DNA of 64,000 nt. Source: Paramacrobiotus metropolitanus. Taxonomy: Eukaryota > Tardigrada > Eutardigrada > Parachela > Macrobiotidae. The notes beneath the pieces are model-generated. The model was given only the letters and a program-made list of their open reading frames with translations, ran no database searches and was not told the DNA's origin. Where the stretch lies: NCBI RefSeq assembly GCF_019649055.1, contig NW_026570277.1, forward strand, positions 62,001 to 126,000, given 5' to 3'. Position numbers and translations under genes: made by a program. This document shows, piece after piece, positions 46,632-58,785 of this stretch (the stretch's first letter is position 1; the number at the start of each line of letters is the position of its first letter).

Positions 46632-49600
46632 TCAAGCAGCAGGTGTAAAAGTCGCGTAACCGTGATATTCAAAACCGATTCGGTTACTGACGGGCAAACC
46701 GGTTTCCGGGTCTTTATCTGGTTTGTCATTATCGTCACCGAGCAAATTTGTTGTCTCTGTAACCACAGTGATTGCCAGCAATTCGTCCTTTTCCTCCTCG
46801 AAACCCATTTCCGGATCTCGCTGTTCCTCCCTCTCTTTACGAGTAAGGCGTACCACGCGGACCGCCCCCACAATAGTGCTAGCCAACAGGACGAAGCTAG
46901 TGACCCATATCGTTATGTGCATCAGCCGCAACAGGGCGGCCACTGTCCCCGCTTTGGCTTGCAGATGGCGGGCCTCGACGAGACCGTACTGCTTCTGCAC
47001 GTCGGCCACCACACGGGCTATGTAGTGCGTGTCGACATCATACGGAATAAGGTGCGATCCGCCGTAGATCACCACAATCATCACGGCCGCTGTCAGGAGC
47101 CACTGGCACAGGAACTTCAAGAAGTGCTTGGTGATCGAAACGGTAGGGTCCTCGTCGCATTTGCTGGCGCGAAGGACCGCTATAATACCCAGCATCGCCG
47201 CCGCCACCAGGATCATGGAGCCCACAAATTTATTCAGGAAGTGGTAGGTCGGTAGACCGTCAACGGAATACGGCAGCATCCGGGCGCCTGGAATGCAAAT
47301 CATGCAGACTTACAGTCATGACCATAAATTAATCCGAGCGTGTAGCGTCGCGTGGACGCCTGGTTAACTTATATTATGTCCAATCGTTTATTTATTTGTC
47401 TACTGTAGCATTCAGCCGAAGACAAGTACTTGCGTAATTGTGTACGAGCGTATCCCCGAGTAACACGTTCAAGGTGCACTCGTACTAAATACTGTAAATG
47501 TTTTGTAATGGCCATTTGTTCGTACTACAAAACGTACATAGTTCGCGAAACGTCTGGGCTTTTCGCTAGTACTTGGTATAAAAAAGCTAACTATTATTTT
47601 TATTTCAACCTTGTACAAGCAAATGCCATTTACAATTAAATCCCAAACACCGTATAGCTAGAACAAATAAAACAGCTCTTCTAGCTCTTTTGAGCAACCA
47701 ACAGTTCCCAGAACAGAAGCGGCATTTCCGCGCTGAATTTCAACACTTATGCGCTGCCACAAAAAATTCGGTAGCGCGCGTTTCTCCGGTTTGATCTTTT
47801 ATGCGTCGACCAACTTCATTGATGAACTGACGGGTACTGGCGCCACAAGTTCCTGTAGTCTCCAAGGCCACAGGTTGGAAAAAATGACGATCAGTCAGTT
47901 CCCTGTAATTGTCCCTCTTTCGTTCTTCCGCGCTCTCTGCTGCCGATCCCGCTACCTCTGATGAGCCAGCAATGTACGATATAGCGAATGTGTCGCACAC
48001 TGTTACATCCCAAATCAAAGGAAGGCCGTTCTTCCAAGGGAAAAGAGATAAACCGTCCGGCCGCTTCCCATCTATCCTGCTTAACCCCGGCGGCTCCAGA
48101 ATAGTAGGGACTTTTGCAGATCCTAAGCTGCGCTGAATTAGGCTATTCAGGCTTGCGTGACGCCTGAACCTTCCTTGACTTTTCAAACATGACAAACCGT
48201 GCAAACCTTGGGCGTCAACTACTTCGCCGCATCGGCATTTGTGCTGCTTGCAGATCGGAGCTCCCGTCCGTAGCGCAACAGCGATTCGTAAAGCAGCATC
48301 GTCTAAAAGTGTACCAAGGCTAGCAACCGGCAAGGCGAACAACCAGGCACTGGCATCCCTAGTAGAGGCGGCCAACAGGCGAGCAGAGGCGATAACGTCG
48401 GCGTCCTCCCTTAAGGCTTCCAGCTTCCTGATAGTCAACATTTCCGACCACAGGCGTTGATTGCTTCGGTCCTCCATAGATGGGGCTGATTTTCCAGTCA
48501 ATTCTTCCCAGCACAACTCGACATCCAGTCGGTCATCAGGACAGTCCTCGGGCACAATACTACTGACCAGCTCGTCGGTGGCATAAAGTGAAGAGAGATA
48601 AGCTGGTGCTGCAATTTCTTCCGCTTTCGGCAGACCCAGCCCACCTGATTTAACCGGCAGGGAAGCTTGCCCGTATGTAACATCGTCCATCTTGACATTT
48701 GTGATCTCTTCGGCCTTGGACTTGATCACAACATCAAATTCTCTGAGCTTCTCTGGGTATTTGTAGCAAGGCGCTGCTCTGAGAATGTACATGAGACGCT
48801 AACGCTAACTACTTGGCACCACCAAACACTGACATCCATTTGTTTAATTAATAAATTTTGTAGCGATGGACTTGTAGTAAAATAGGTAAGTGTGGTACAG
48901 TGTAATGGCCAGCCACTTGCAGTACCGTATGTGCTTGCCGGGTAAACTTTCATCATTGGCACCACCGCCAAATCTGTAATATTTAGGTAGAAAGTGGACA
49001 TAGAGCTGTATCTCCACTAAAACAGTCACTTTCAGTAATTTTACATCAGTTTGTGACCTTTCCACAACTGCCACTAATGTTCCCCAAGCGTTACCGACCT
49101 CCAGAAATTTAAAAAGAAACATGGTTAGAAATGCCGATCAACGTTACTAGTATTGCTGAAAAGTTAAAACCGGTATCGGTCGTGGGGCGCATCATTCTGC
49201 CGGGTGGCCGGTATGAATATTATTTGTGCCCAATTGCATAACCTCGGAATTGCATAACTGCTTCGATCGGTCGTAATATGGTTCAAGGATTAATAACATA
49301 TGTTGGGATATTACTGACCGGTAAAGAAAACTGAATTAACTTTCAAAATGCACCTCAATGGTAAGTCCATACGAGGCAATATTTCAGTGCAATGTTTCTT
49401 GCGGGAAATGAATTGCATGGAATGAGGTTAAGCACGTTATACATAGTACAGTTCTTTATTAAGCACGATAGTTAATACGATAGCTACGAAACTCTACCAG
49501 TTAATCTGATCAACACTTACTTGGAATGGCCGCGCCAAGAATTGTCAGTCCATTAAAGAGCAGTACCATCGCCAGGATCGTATATTCGCGCGTGTTCGCC

Positions 49601-49641
49601 ATCAACATATATAGCGGCACATTTTGGGACGCTTTAGACAT
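46632..49641 (-). CDS. four-pass membrane protein, copy 2
   Basis: Two exons, 49641-49521 and 47287-46632, give 258 residues; the split codon (A then GC) keeps the frame. Exon 1 encodes TM1 (EYTILAMVLLFNGLTILGA), parallel to the first copy (FNG and LGA shared). Exon 2 opens ARMLPYS and has helices near residues 55-78, 95-118 and 155-185, then a tail rich in Glu/Asp. DPETGLP and YATF near the C-terminus match the paralogue. The 2.2-kb intron contains a reverse-transcriptase relic on the same strand. Family and function unknown; membrane location follows from the helices. The two copies point outward from the kinase-Kelch gene in opposite orientation. Confidence 0.65.
47658..48792 (-). mobile_element. 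5'-truncated non-LTR-type retroelement fragment (RT C-terminus plus endonuclease-like domain)
   Basis: Reading left from 48792 the frame opens with a late reverse-transcriptase segment (YILRAAPCY, LPVKSGGLGLPKAEEIA), then a Cys/His cluster (CKQHKCRCG, HGLSC, RRHASLN) and PDGLSLFPW and WDVTVCDT, the PD...D pattern of a restriction-like endonuclease domain. The matching C-terminal end (QRISVEIQRGNAASV) continues after 47760 in another frame, so one frameshift sits at an A6/T6 run near 47761-47766. Palm and fingers are absent, as in 5'-truncated, dead copies. It lies in the intron of four-pass copy 2 on the same strand. I call the clade only loosely (restriction-endonuclease-bearing non-LTR type). 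Confidence 0.7.
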
Positions 49642-51080
49642 TTTTGCTGCCTTATTGTAAATTATTTACTATGTCGAAATGATTCCAAATCGGTCGCTAG
49701 AAATTGGAATAACCGCGCTTGATTACTGAACCTGGTAGACGCTCGTTATATATCGCGCAAATTTTTCTCTGCACATTCGAGCCAACGTTGGATCGATAGC
49801 ATGCAATAATCGAGTTCCCTACGGGATTCCTCTTCTTCACCGGTATGTTCTAACGAGACTGACGCACGCACCGCAACACAATCCCGCACTCCACGTTATT
49901 GGATGGTGGTCGGCCTGAAAGGGCACCGGTAATTAAATGACAGGTAAAGCCGGTAAACATCCCTCTCTCCTGCGGAGATAATGGGATCAAGTGCGCGGCA
50001 TCGGTTTTCTTTCGGCCAATTAACGGCAAAAACCAGGCTTGTCTTTAATTAAAAACATCCCGCTCCTCGTGACCAAGGCGGATAGTTTACCGGCGCTTTT
50101 AGCGTTAGGACTGGATTGAAAATTTACCATGTGATTCCATATGATGATCCTATGACTAGATCATTTCCGGTGGCTATTAATAATTTCATGTTACGAGTCG
50201 GACGAAATTCGATGCTTGACATTTTATCCCCATATTTATTTGTGTTAAAAAATGGCTTGCCGGTAACATAATGGAAATTGTGATCTTTGTGTGATATAGT
50301 AGAGGAGTAGTATAGTAGTGGATATACTGTAGAGGAGGTCGTTATTAATAATCCTAAGTATGCCATAAAGGGAATAAAATGAATAATGAAATATTTGAAA
50401 TTATCTAACCTTTAATAAGTAACGACATCGGATACAAACTAGTACAGTACCAAAATCAAAATACTTATTACCATTACTATTAATTGCATTTTATCGGCCG
50501 AAAAATTCTTGAATTAACGGGAGAAGTGCGTTTTACTGCTTTCTTAGGCAACGGTTAAGTTTGGCTTCGTAAGGGAAACGTTAATTACAAGGGTGCGCTA
50601 ACCATTTACCTTTAATCGATTCTGATTTTTTCTACAGTAGTTTTAAGTTTTAACTGTTGTATGATGAAGTGTGTCCGCGCTTGCACTTGTTGTTACTGTA
50701 CTCGTATTTTGATGGCTGTTGCCTAATACAGTTTGAAAATTTGTGGAATAAACGCATTTGAACTCCTCTTAAATTAGAATCCCTGTGATTTCTATGCGCC
50801 TTTTACAGCATTCTAACGCACATCCAGTAACAAAATATTTTTGGTAAAACACAACGAGTTTGATTTTTGAATCGCACCAAAGACACTCCCGTTTATAAAT
50901 TATTCTGTTTTTGCAAGCGGTTAAGGGCACACCAATTAAAAAATCGTTTAGAAAATCGGAATTACGCTGTTCGTCTCAAGAAAATTAGCAACTTTACCAA
51001 GGCAATGTTTAGGAACCTATGCACCGGACAACACGAGACCCGCTTCTCAGTAAAAACTTGCAGTTAACTCCGCTACCACT
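49642..51080. other. spacer upstream of four-pass copy 2
   Basis: About 1.4 kb, AT-rich, between the start of one leftward gene and the stop of another. No supported gene or clear promoter motif. Confidence 0.5.
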
Positions 51081-53237
51081 TTACTCATTGGGCAAAATCG
51101 CGAGGGACGGGTCTTTCAGCAGCTCCACCATCAGATACTGCAGCCAGCGGGGAAAGGACCGAATCTTCTCCAGCGTTAGTCCCAGGGAATTGATGGGCGC
51201 CAAGGGATACACCTCCTCCTCGCCCAGCAGCTGCACACCCCTGCAAAAACCGATACATTACTATTTTTCAGCGTTGAGTACGAAAGCTTCCCGCCACGAA
51301 GACTTCCTAATGCAATGAAACGCCCAGTTATACAAACAGACAGGGCCAGACTCCGTGCAGAGGTAAAATGCGCGTGCTGGCAGGTACCTCTCTAATTGCC
51401 GGTGGACACGCTGTATCCGCTTCGTATGCACAGTCTTCCGAAGTTCTACGTCAAGCCGTTTTTTCTTGAGAATGTTATGTTATTACAATAATTTACTTAC
51501 TTTTTGAGGAAACGGGACAGAATCCAGCCAATGGCCTCCTCTGACTGCAGTTTGCCTTCCAGGAAGTTCTCCTCGTCGGCGGTCATGGAATCCGGCAGGA
51601 AGCGGCTGAAGTGCTCCAGATTACCACGCCGGATTTCTGTGAGAAGCGCGGTGAAGTCAGGAGCCGGTGCCTCGGTCCATGGCCACACACCGTTCTCGCG
51701 CACCAGCACGGCTTTTTCCACCGGCACACTCAGCGTCACCTAATAGTTAATACCACCGAACATTAATGCTGAAAATCACTGGACTATTTGTCAGCAAACG
51801 GTCCCTTTAACTACCCAGTAGACAGTTCAAAAGCCGCTCACCTAAGTGTCGCGTTACATTATAGTAACATAGTAACAGTACTACATATCTATAGACAACC
51901 AATGCTAATGCTAATTGCAGGTACAATTAAAACGCGCAGGAAAGTTACTATCGCGAGCAATGAAAATGAGATGTGAAATCGTGATTGTACACCAAAACCG
52001 GTTCTGCGGCTACATCCAGTTGCGCAACTAAATAATGAGAGATCGGAGATAAGAGACACACCTGACTCGCTAACTGACTAAACTGAGCGGTCAGTTCTAA
52101 ACACTAATTATACTGAAGTGATCGGCTGTTAGCACCGAGTGTATCGCAAAAGTGACCAGTAGAAGGAAATACCGAATACTGCACCTACACAGAATACCTA
52201 TCATTGTAAAACAATAGAAAACCGAAACTATACCATCGCGGTGATTCGCGACCTGCGCACTGTTTCCTTCGCTTCCTTGAAACTTTAACGAATTTTTATT
52301 GTACAAAAAAGCAATTATTTTCCTTATTGAACAAAAGATTTCTCCGCGGCATTTAAAGCAAATTCTTGTTAAAATTAAACACGTCGTATCATTCGCGATG
52401 CTTAAGCATATTGTGCTGTTTAGAGCGATATCCGTAAGTACATCAAGGATGTAAATAGTAAATACGCACGGCGAACCTGCGGTGGTTTGGCACGTGGATG
52501 GAAAAATCCCGTGTAGAAGTAGCAGCGCATGACGACATTCTCCAGATGCACCGTCTTGACATATCCCGGCAACAGGTCACTGAGATCCCCGGTCTGCATG
52601 TGGACATTCTGCACCGTCACCAGACACTCGCCGCGGGCGTCATGCTCACCGCCCGCGGGCGCGGCGGGCAGCAGCTCCTTGATGGCCAGCAGGGCGTGGT
52701 AGATATTGCCCCACAAATAATGCCAGCCGACGGCCATTTCCTGCCCCCCGTCGCCGCCCTCCTGGATGGCCATTTTGATCCAGCACTCGGAGGGCGCGGG
52801 GGTCCCCGGTGGGCGGCGGAAGATGACGTGGCGGGTCTTGGCCGTCCAAAAACGCTGCAGCAGCTGTCGACGCCATTCCTTCTCTACTTTGGCCGCTTCA
52901 CGGCGCGCGTCTGCCTCGGAGCGGGGTGGCAGCGGCAGCAGCGACAGCGGATGGTAGGTCTCCCATTTCGTCAGATCGAAGATGACGGTGTGCTGCAGAC
53001 GGGGGTCCTCGCTGATGGTGGCCCATCGCTTGCACACCCTGTCAACAGAATCGGTGTGTCAGGCTCACAGGAACGGTTGTTGCTGTGCTGTCGCTAAAAC
53101 GCCAGTACTTACACCGCGCAGTTGGTGCGCTCGATGATATCCAGCAACGTGAAGATGCGCAGCACAGATTCCTCGGGGAGATTATGGAAAAAGCAGGGCG
53201 CATCTGTGCCGCTGTCTTCCACTAAAACATCAGACAT
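51081..53237 (-). CDS. F-box protein
   Basis: Four exons, 53237-53113, 53038-52477, 51739-51501 and 51240-51081, give 361 residues with all phases consistent. Residues about 16-60 are an F-box: FHNLPEESVLRIFTLLDIIERTNCAV, then VCKRW across the first splice. F-box proteins bind SKP1 through this domain and bring substrates to SCF ubiquitin ligases. The rest has no LRR, WD or Kelch repeats that I can see. It contains WETYHPL, a Glu/Arg-rich helix, a histidine/tryptophan segment (VGWHYLWGN) and a C-terminal LGEEEVYPLAPINSLGLTL, so the substrate-binding part is of unknown type. The start gives a 15-residue acidic lead before the F-box. Introns are short to medium, GT-AG. Confidence 0.8.
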
Positions 53238-54057
53238 TTTGCAGAAAAGTAAAGCTCCAGAATGAGGAGAGAAAAACTTATAAGAATCGCACGGGAGGAC
53301 TGATAATTAAGAAATAAACATTCACGCGGAAGGACCGAAACGATCATGATGGGAGGTTGATTGGTTGAAGAACCAGAATTGTGCAGCGTACTGCGTATGC
53401 GATAAGTGAGCGCTTGTACGCATTTGGATTACCGCGATAGACAGACGCACAAAGCCATACACCGTCACAGAGTCAGACAGGCTCCTTCTGCTCTTTTGTT
53501 CAATTGCGCAACCGGCTATATCTGCCCAAATCCGCTTCTCGCGTGCATTTTGGTCGACCATTTGTACGTACAATCTGGTTTGAACTGCCGAACTTTCCGT
53601 CTCTGTGGCATGAGTCGTGAACTACTTACTATAAAAAATTTCGTACTGGATTGCTTTGAGTTGTACGTAAATGGTGTGTTTCGGCGAGTCGAGTCAAAGT
53701 GAACCAATTTAATGTTCACAGCATTTTCCCATAATTTTAAAATGAGTTTTAAAACGTTTGAAATTCATATTAAAATCGGAAAAAAATGCTATGGATCTGA
53801 TATTGGTTCACTTTCGACTTTGTGGCCATATGTCTTTTATAGCAAAGTTTCAAGAGATCGGGTAATTACGACTTTTGGGACACAACAATACATTTAAACT
53901 TTTCACCCATTTTAGCACGCCAAACCTCCTCAACCGGATGTTGCGCGCGTAAACTGTTTTCAGAACAATGTATAAGTAGTGATTCGGAGTGCGCGAAAGC
54001 GAAAATTTAGTGTATGTATCCCATTTTTGATAACATGTACCGGGCCGACTGCTCTTT
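53238..54057. other. spacer upstream of the F-box gene
   Basis: AT-rich, no supported gene. Holds the promoter side of the F-box gene. Confidence 0.5.
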
Positions 54058-55055
54058 CTTAAAGTAACGACTGCTCTTTCTTAATGACCCAAGAAATTCT
54101 GAAAAATCTTTGAAAGCTTTCAAAAGAAATTTTTGGATTCCAGGAAGTATCACGCTGCTGTACAGTCATGTCAAAAAACAGAAATTGTATGAGTCGTACT
54201 GACTCGTACGAACAAGGTGGTACGCCACTACGCCGACCAATAGAAAAAGTCGAAATTCCAGCTCTTGGATCGAGTACTTTCACTCATGGTCAGTGCATCT
54301 AGTTACAGTAACTTGCAGACTGCAGTCGCCGACATGGGCGGTTGAACACTTCTGTTCTGAAAGGTTTCAACAAAATCCTGATTCGGCCCGAGTGTATACA
54401 TCGCATCTCGGATACGCTTCGGAACACGATTTCGATCCTTGTTCGTATTCGAGTTCGCACTCGTAGTCGCCCGTCCGCCCATCCGGCGCCCGGGAACCCG
54501 CACGCGCAGTCATTAGCGGTATTAATTAATGCTTATATTATACTCTTATTGCCGCCGCAGGTATGTACTATGTACGGTAATGTACCGTATCTGTATGGCA
54601 AGTACCCATTAATTATGTGAACTGTGATCAATCAACCGAAAGTGGTCGAAAGACGAAAAATATCTCCAGGTGTTGCCACTTGTCAGCATATTCTGCACCC
54701 GTCTTGTGAAAATAATACACTGCAAAGCGCCACGCACAAGTACAATATACAGACTACAAAGTACTACACACTTTCTATGTAGCTGATACTAGCACAAGCA
54801 CTCGTACTTATTGCTTCTAAGCTTCTCTACAGAGTTAGTGGTAAGCCTGAGAAAAGAACTCAACAACGCATGCAGTCAAGGTGACACGATATTGTAATGT
54901 ATGGGCCGCATAACGTACATTGTACAGCACCTGTTTTAATAACTTGCACAAGGATAGCCCCGGGCATAACGCTCAGCAGTGAATACTTATTCTTATTCCG
55001 CGTTTCTCGTAAATTTTCCGGTATTCACTGTTCTTCGTAATGGTTCTCGGATTAT
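54058..55055. repeat. segmental duplication, copy 1
   Basis: About 1 kb matching 56415-57910 in the same orientation, with scattered substitutions and indels. Shared blocks include catctcggatacgcttcgg (about 54401), tgatcaatcaaccg (54627) and gttcttcgtaa (55030). Non-coding as far as I can see. Confidence 0.65.
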
Positions 55056-55084
55056 ACTGAAGAAGATTGCGGTATCTGCGTGTT

Positions 55085-55437
55085 ACACATTTATCGCGCG
55101 ACATCGGCCAATGGGAATGCCCCAAAGGGGGTTCCTTTCACATCCTGCAAGTTGGAACGGGAGGCAATTTAGCCGCCGAGGTCATCCCAGCACGTACGTA
55201 CAGCTGGAATGACCTTGACGGTTTGAAATTGCACGTTCCCTGCATGGGCCGCTCTGCTGATTTCGTCCTCCCTAATCCCGCTTGGCATGCTCTTTTGCGA
55301 AGATACACCGGGATACCAGGATACCACTGGGAAGCGTTGAAATTTTTTTTGCTTCCCCGTTGGATCCTGATATCACAGTATATATGCAGTTCAACGTATT
55401 GGCATCTTCCAGCAATCTTAAAGATATTAAGTTTCTT
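55085..55437 (+). pseudogene. possible decayed coding exon, unrecognised
   Basis: GC-rich, coding-like stretch. One frame reads IGQWECPKGGSFHILQVG to about WHALLRRY; after a T8 run near 55340 a second frame reads VEIFFASPLDPDITVYMQFN to a good donor (CTT then GTAAGT) at 55437. A single indel at the T-run would join the two frames. No domain recognised and no upstream or downstream exon found. Confidence 0.3.
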
Positions 55438-55532
55438 GTAAGTGCTGGAAGTGGAGGTTGTTCATCCGGTAAAATGGACCGACATAATGAACGGACCGCA
55501 TTTGCTTTATGAGTCAGTGACTGCGGGTCCAG

Positions 55533-55886
55533 CGGTGCGGCGTGATGGGAATGGCGTGCGGCCGTCTCCCGGGGGCGGCGTTGTGCGGTCCGGAGGTGTT
55601 GGGGCTGCAGTACGGCTGGTGTCCGGGGTGTCGGCGTGCGCGTGGATGGCCAATTTGTATGTGCACCCGCGAAAGGCCCCGGGAGGAAGGTGGGGTAGAC
55701 CCGGAAAGAGGAAAACTCGCCTTGTTAGCGTGGTGATTGGTCGGTTGGTTGCTGCATTGTTGTGCGGTATTTTGCGATTAATGGCAGCTTTTGTACTTGC
55801 GGTGATTTTTACGGTTGTTGTGTGTGATTCTTTTGAGGTGCTGCGGAGAGATTTTGATCTATTAAATTTTTCAAGTTTTTTCTTCA
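55533..55886 (+). pseudogene. inverted partial copy of the last AGMO exon and its 3' flank
   Basis: Matches the reverse complement of about 58603-58965. Shared landmarks are gcggtgcggcgtgatggga, gtgtcggcgtgcgcgtggatgg, ccaatttgtatgtg, gattggtcggttg and atggcagcttttgtacttgc. It covers only the C-terminal end of AGMO and its 3' UTR; the AGMO frame is disturbed by substitutions and a small deletion. No start or upstream exon. Confidence 0.7.
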
Positions 55887-56414
55887 GAAATAGTACACAT
55901 ATAAAGGAGACCCACTACAGATTAAAAAATTAATAAAGGAGGGGAACCACGAGCCGGTTCGCAGTCGAGGAATTAATAAATAAATAATAATACTTATAAA
56001 ATCGGCTAGGGTGGTGAAATAGTTGAATTTTTCGCAGCTGTAAGAAGTAAATTAATTTGACTATAACTGTTTAAATTGAATTACTATTAGTAAATTAATT
56101 AATTTAAGCCAGTAAAATTAATTTGATTGTAGTTACAAATTCTATTATTAGTACTCTACTGGTGATACCTCGTATCCACCTCATTACTCAATATCACATA
56201 ATATGAAAAGAATTACTTATTGTACGAGTACGTAATAATTTGTAAGGTTGTATCTGTACCAATGTCAGCCATTGTCTGCCCATAACATTATTTATCGTTA
56301 AATGGCAGCTGAGATGCATATGCATAAGATGCATACCGTACTGTACAAAACGAATCCTGTACGTAGGGTAGGTACCGAAGAAGAGTTCTTTTAAAAGTTG
56401 TAATAGAGAACCAG
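55887..56414. other. AT-rich spacer
   Basis: Very AT-rich stretch between the AGMO fragment and the second duplication copy. Nothing recognised. Confidence 0.5.
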
Positions 56415-57910
56415 TGTTCTTTTTATCAACCCAATGATTTCTGGAAATCCTTTGAAATCTATCAAAACAAATTTTGAATGACAGGAGATCTCGCGCTACA
56501 TGTTTTAAAAATGGAAGTTGTGCAAGTCACTGGCTCGGATGATGGATATGGTACAAGCCAGTGGTACAAAGAAGACCCGCCGACCAATAGAGAAAGTCAA
56601 GAAGCATTCTGTTGGATGGGAGGCCTCGAGTAAACTTGCAGTCGCCGACTTGGGTGGTTGGACACTTCCGGTCTGAAAGGTTTCTAACTTCTAAGATATC
56701 CTGATTCGGTCCCATTGCATACACCGTATCTCGGATACGCTTCGGAAACGATTCGATCCTTAGATGGCGCTTCAATACCATACACATGGGATTCAGGTAA
56801 ACACAGCACAGCGCGCTATGCCACCACGCAACCGTGAAAAAAAGGCTTGCTTGGGCTATTTCACTACGATGTTTATCCCGCAGTTCTTTTCCTTGTAATA
56901 CCCAGCCGCGGGTATTGTATGTACCGTAGCTCTATGCCGTATAGTAATAAGAAAGTATAGTAGTAAGAAAGTAAAGTACACAATATTTATTTAAAGTGAT
57001 CTGTGATCAATCAACCGGAAGTACTATGCGTAAGACGATCGAAAAAATTATCTCCAGGGGTGTCAGCACATTCTACACCGGTCTTGCCAACTAATTAATA
57101 AGTGCACTGCAAAAGCGGAAGCGCCCAAGTAAAAGTACAGGTACATTGTACGTACATGCATACTGTACTTTCTACAAATACAGGACGTACTACGTACTCT
57201 TTAATATTTAGCTGATACGAGTACAGGCACTCTTACTTATTGCTTCTGACCAGTAAGTCTGACTCACTTCTGAGAACAGAATCTGTTCAAAAACATTGCA
57301 TTGAATACGAGCCGTCAGTGTGTCACGATACTGTGATTTATGGTCCTCATTGCTGTATGTGCTTGTGTTAATACTTAATACCTGTTTTAATAACTTGCTC
57401 AAGAATAGCCCCCGGTCGCAGCGCTCAGCAGTGAGCAGGAATAAGCACTACATGGAAAGTATGAAAAATAATATGGTAAGCTCATCAAAACACAGGGTCT
57501 GCTAAGTCACTCTGCTTGCACTTTCGCGCTAGGCGCATCCGCGTTACAGTGCGGGCATGGGCGTACCGAATGTTTTGCTGCAGTATCACTTTCCGGGTTG
57601 GCTCGATCAGGATGATCTCGACCAGTAGATGCGCTAAAGTGGATAGAACATAAATCTCTTTGTTTTTGTTTGGTTTTTGTTAACCTGGTTAATACCCATC
57701 CCACTTTAACCTAGCTCGTTGAGCTTCTAGAAAAAGTTATACTCGGTTAGACCGCAGTAACCTCCCATTCACCATGCCTGCCGCGACGGGAGGCTGTTGC
57801 ATGCGATCCAGCTGACAATGTGACCAGAACCGTATGCCGGCGCTACAGTAAGACTTGAAAATCTCGCACTTCCCATGGATTTTCTCGTATTCACTGTTCT
57901 TCGTAACGCA
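56415..57910. repeat. segmental duplication, copy 2, with a 430-bp insertion
   Basis: Matches 54058-55055 in order and orientation: catctcggatacg-type block at about 56725 and tgatcaatcaaccgg at 57004; then gctcagcagtga near 57425 is followed by extra sequence until ttcactgttcttcgtaa near 57890. The extra 430 bases (about 57440-57870) are missing from copy 1 and could be an insertion. Confidence 0.65.
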
Positions 57911-58785
57911 CATACAGGGCCGTAGCGAGGGGGGAGGGGTGCGCACGAGCGCGCGACGGCCCTGCGCACATATAATATATGTCCACTAAATTACTAATTA
58001 AAATTTGCAACACCATTCAAATTACTGTAATTCGATGGTTTTCATATCCATATCTTACAGCTGCGATAAATGCAACTATTTTACCTTTAAGTCGATTATG
58101 TACAAGTACGCGTACTTGCTGTCTTTTGCTTATTAAGGGAACTTTGCCGGTACATAGCATTAGGTACATGTAGAAATACAAAAAATAAGTGTTGCAGTTT
58201 TTAAAAATTTGAGAATGACGGTACAGAAAGAACCCTGACTCGGTGTAAGAACAATAATCATGCCAATGTGCGTTTTCATGGAAAAAACTGAAGATTGTCG
58301 GTTTGTATACCGGTAATTTATTTCACCCCAACTCCCCAACCAAAATTTGCGGACACGAAAGGGTTTTACTCCCGTCAATTATTCGACAATGGACTGAGAT
58401 AAAGCGATGCAAAACAGTGCTTGGGAGTGCTCAAAAGCGGAAGTTTTTCGTGAATGTGCACGAATGGCACCATACCGGAACACTTCTCTAAAGTTCTTCG
58501 ACCGCGATCCGACTGGTCGTTCTCCTGCTTTTTTGGTATCTTATTTATAATTTTGTACTGTGTCTACATTAATTTACATTAATTTATGCCTACATTACCA
58601 TTGAAGAGAAAACTTAAAAAATTTAATATATCAAAATCTTTCCGCAGCACCGCAAAAGAATCACACACACACTATCGTAAAAATCACCGCAAGTACAAAA
58701 GCTGCCATTAATCGAAAAAACCGCACAACAACACTACGAGCAACCGACCAATCACAACGCTAACAAGGCACTCCTCTTTCCGGGT
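57911..58785. other. 3' flank of AGMO and spacer
   Basis: No gene recognised. The right part (58603 onward) is the source or twin of the inverted fragment at 55533-55886. Confidence 0.5.

Noticed and set aside
52498-53097. 199-residue rightward ORF
   Set aside because: Antisense shadow of the F-box exon 2.
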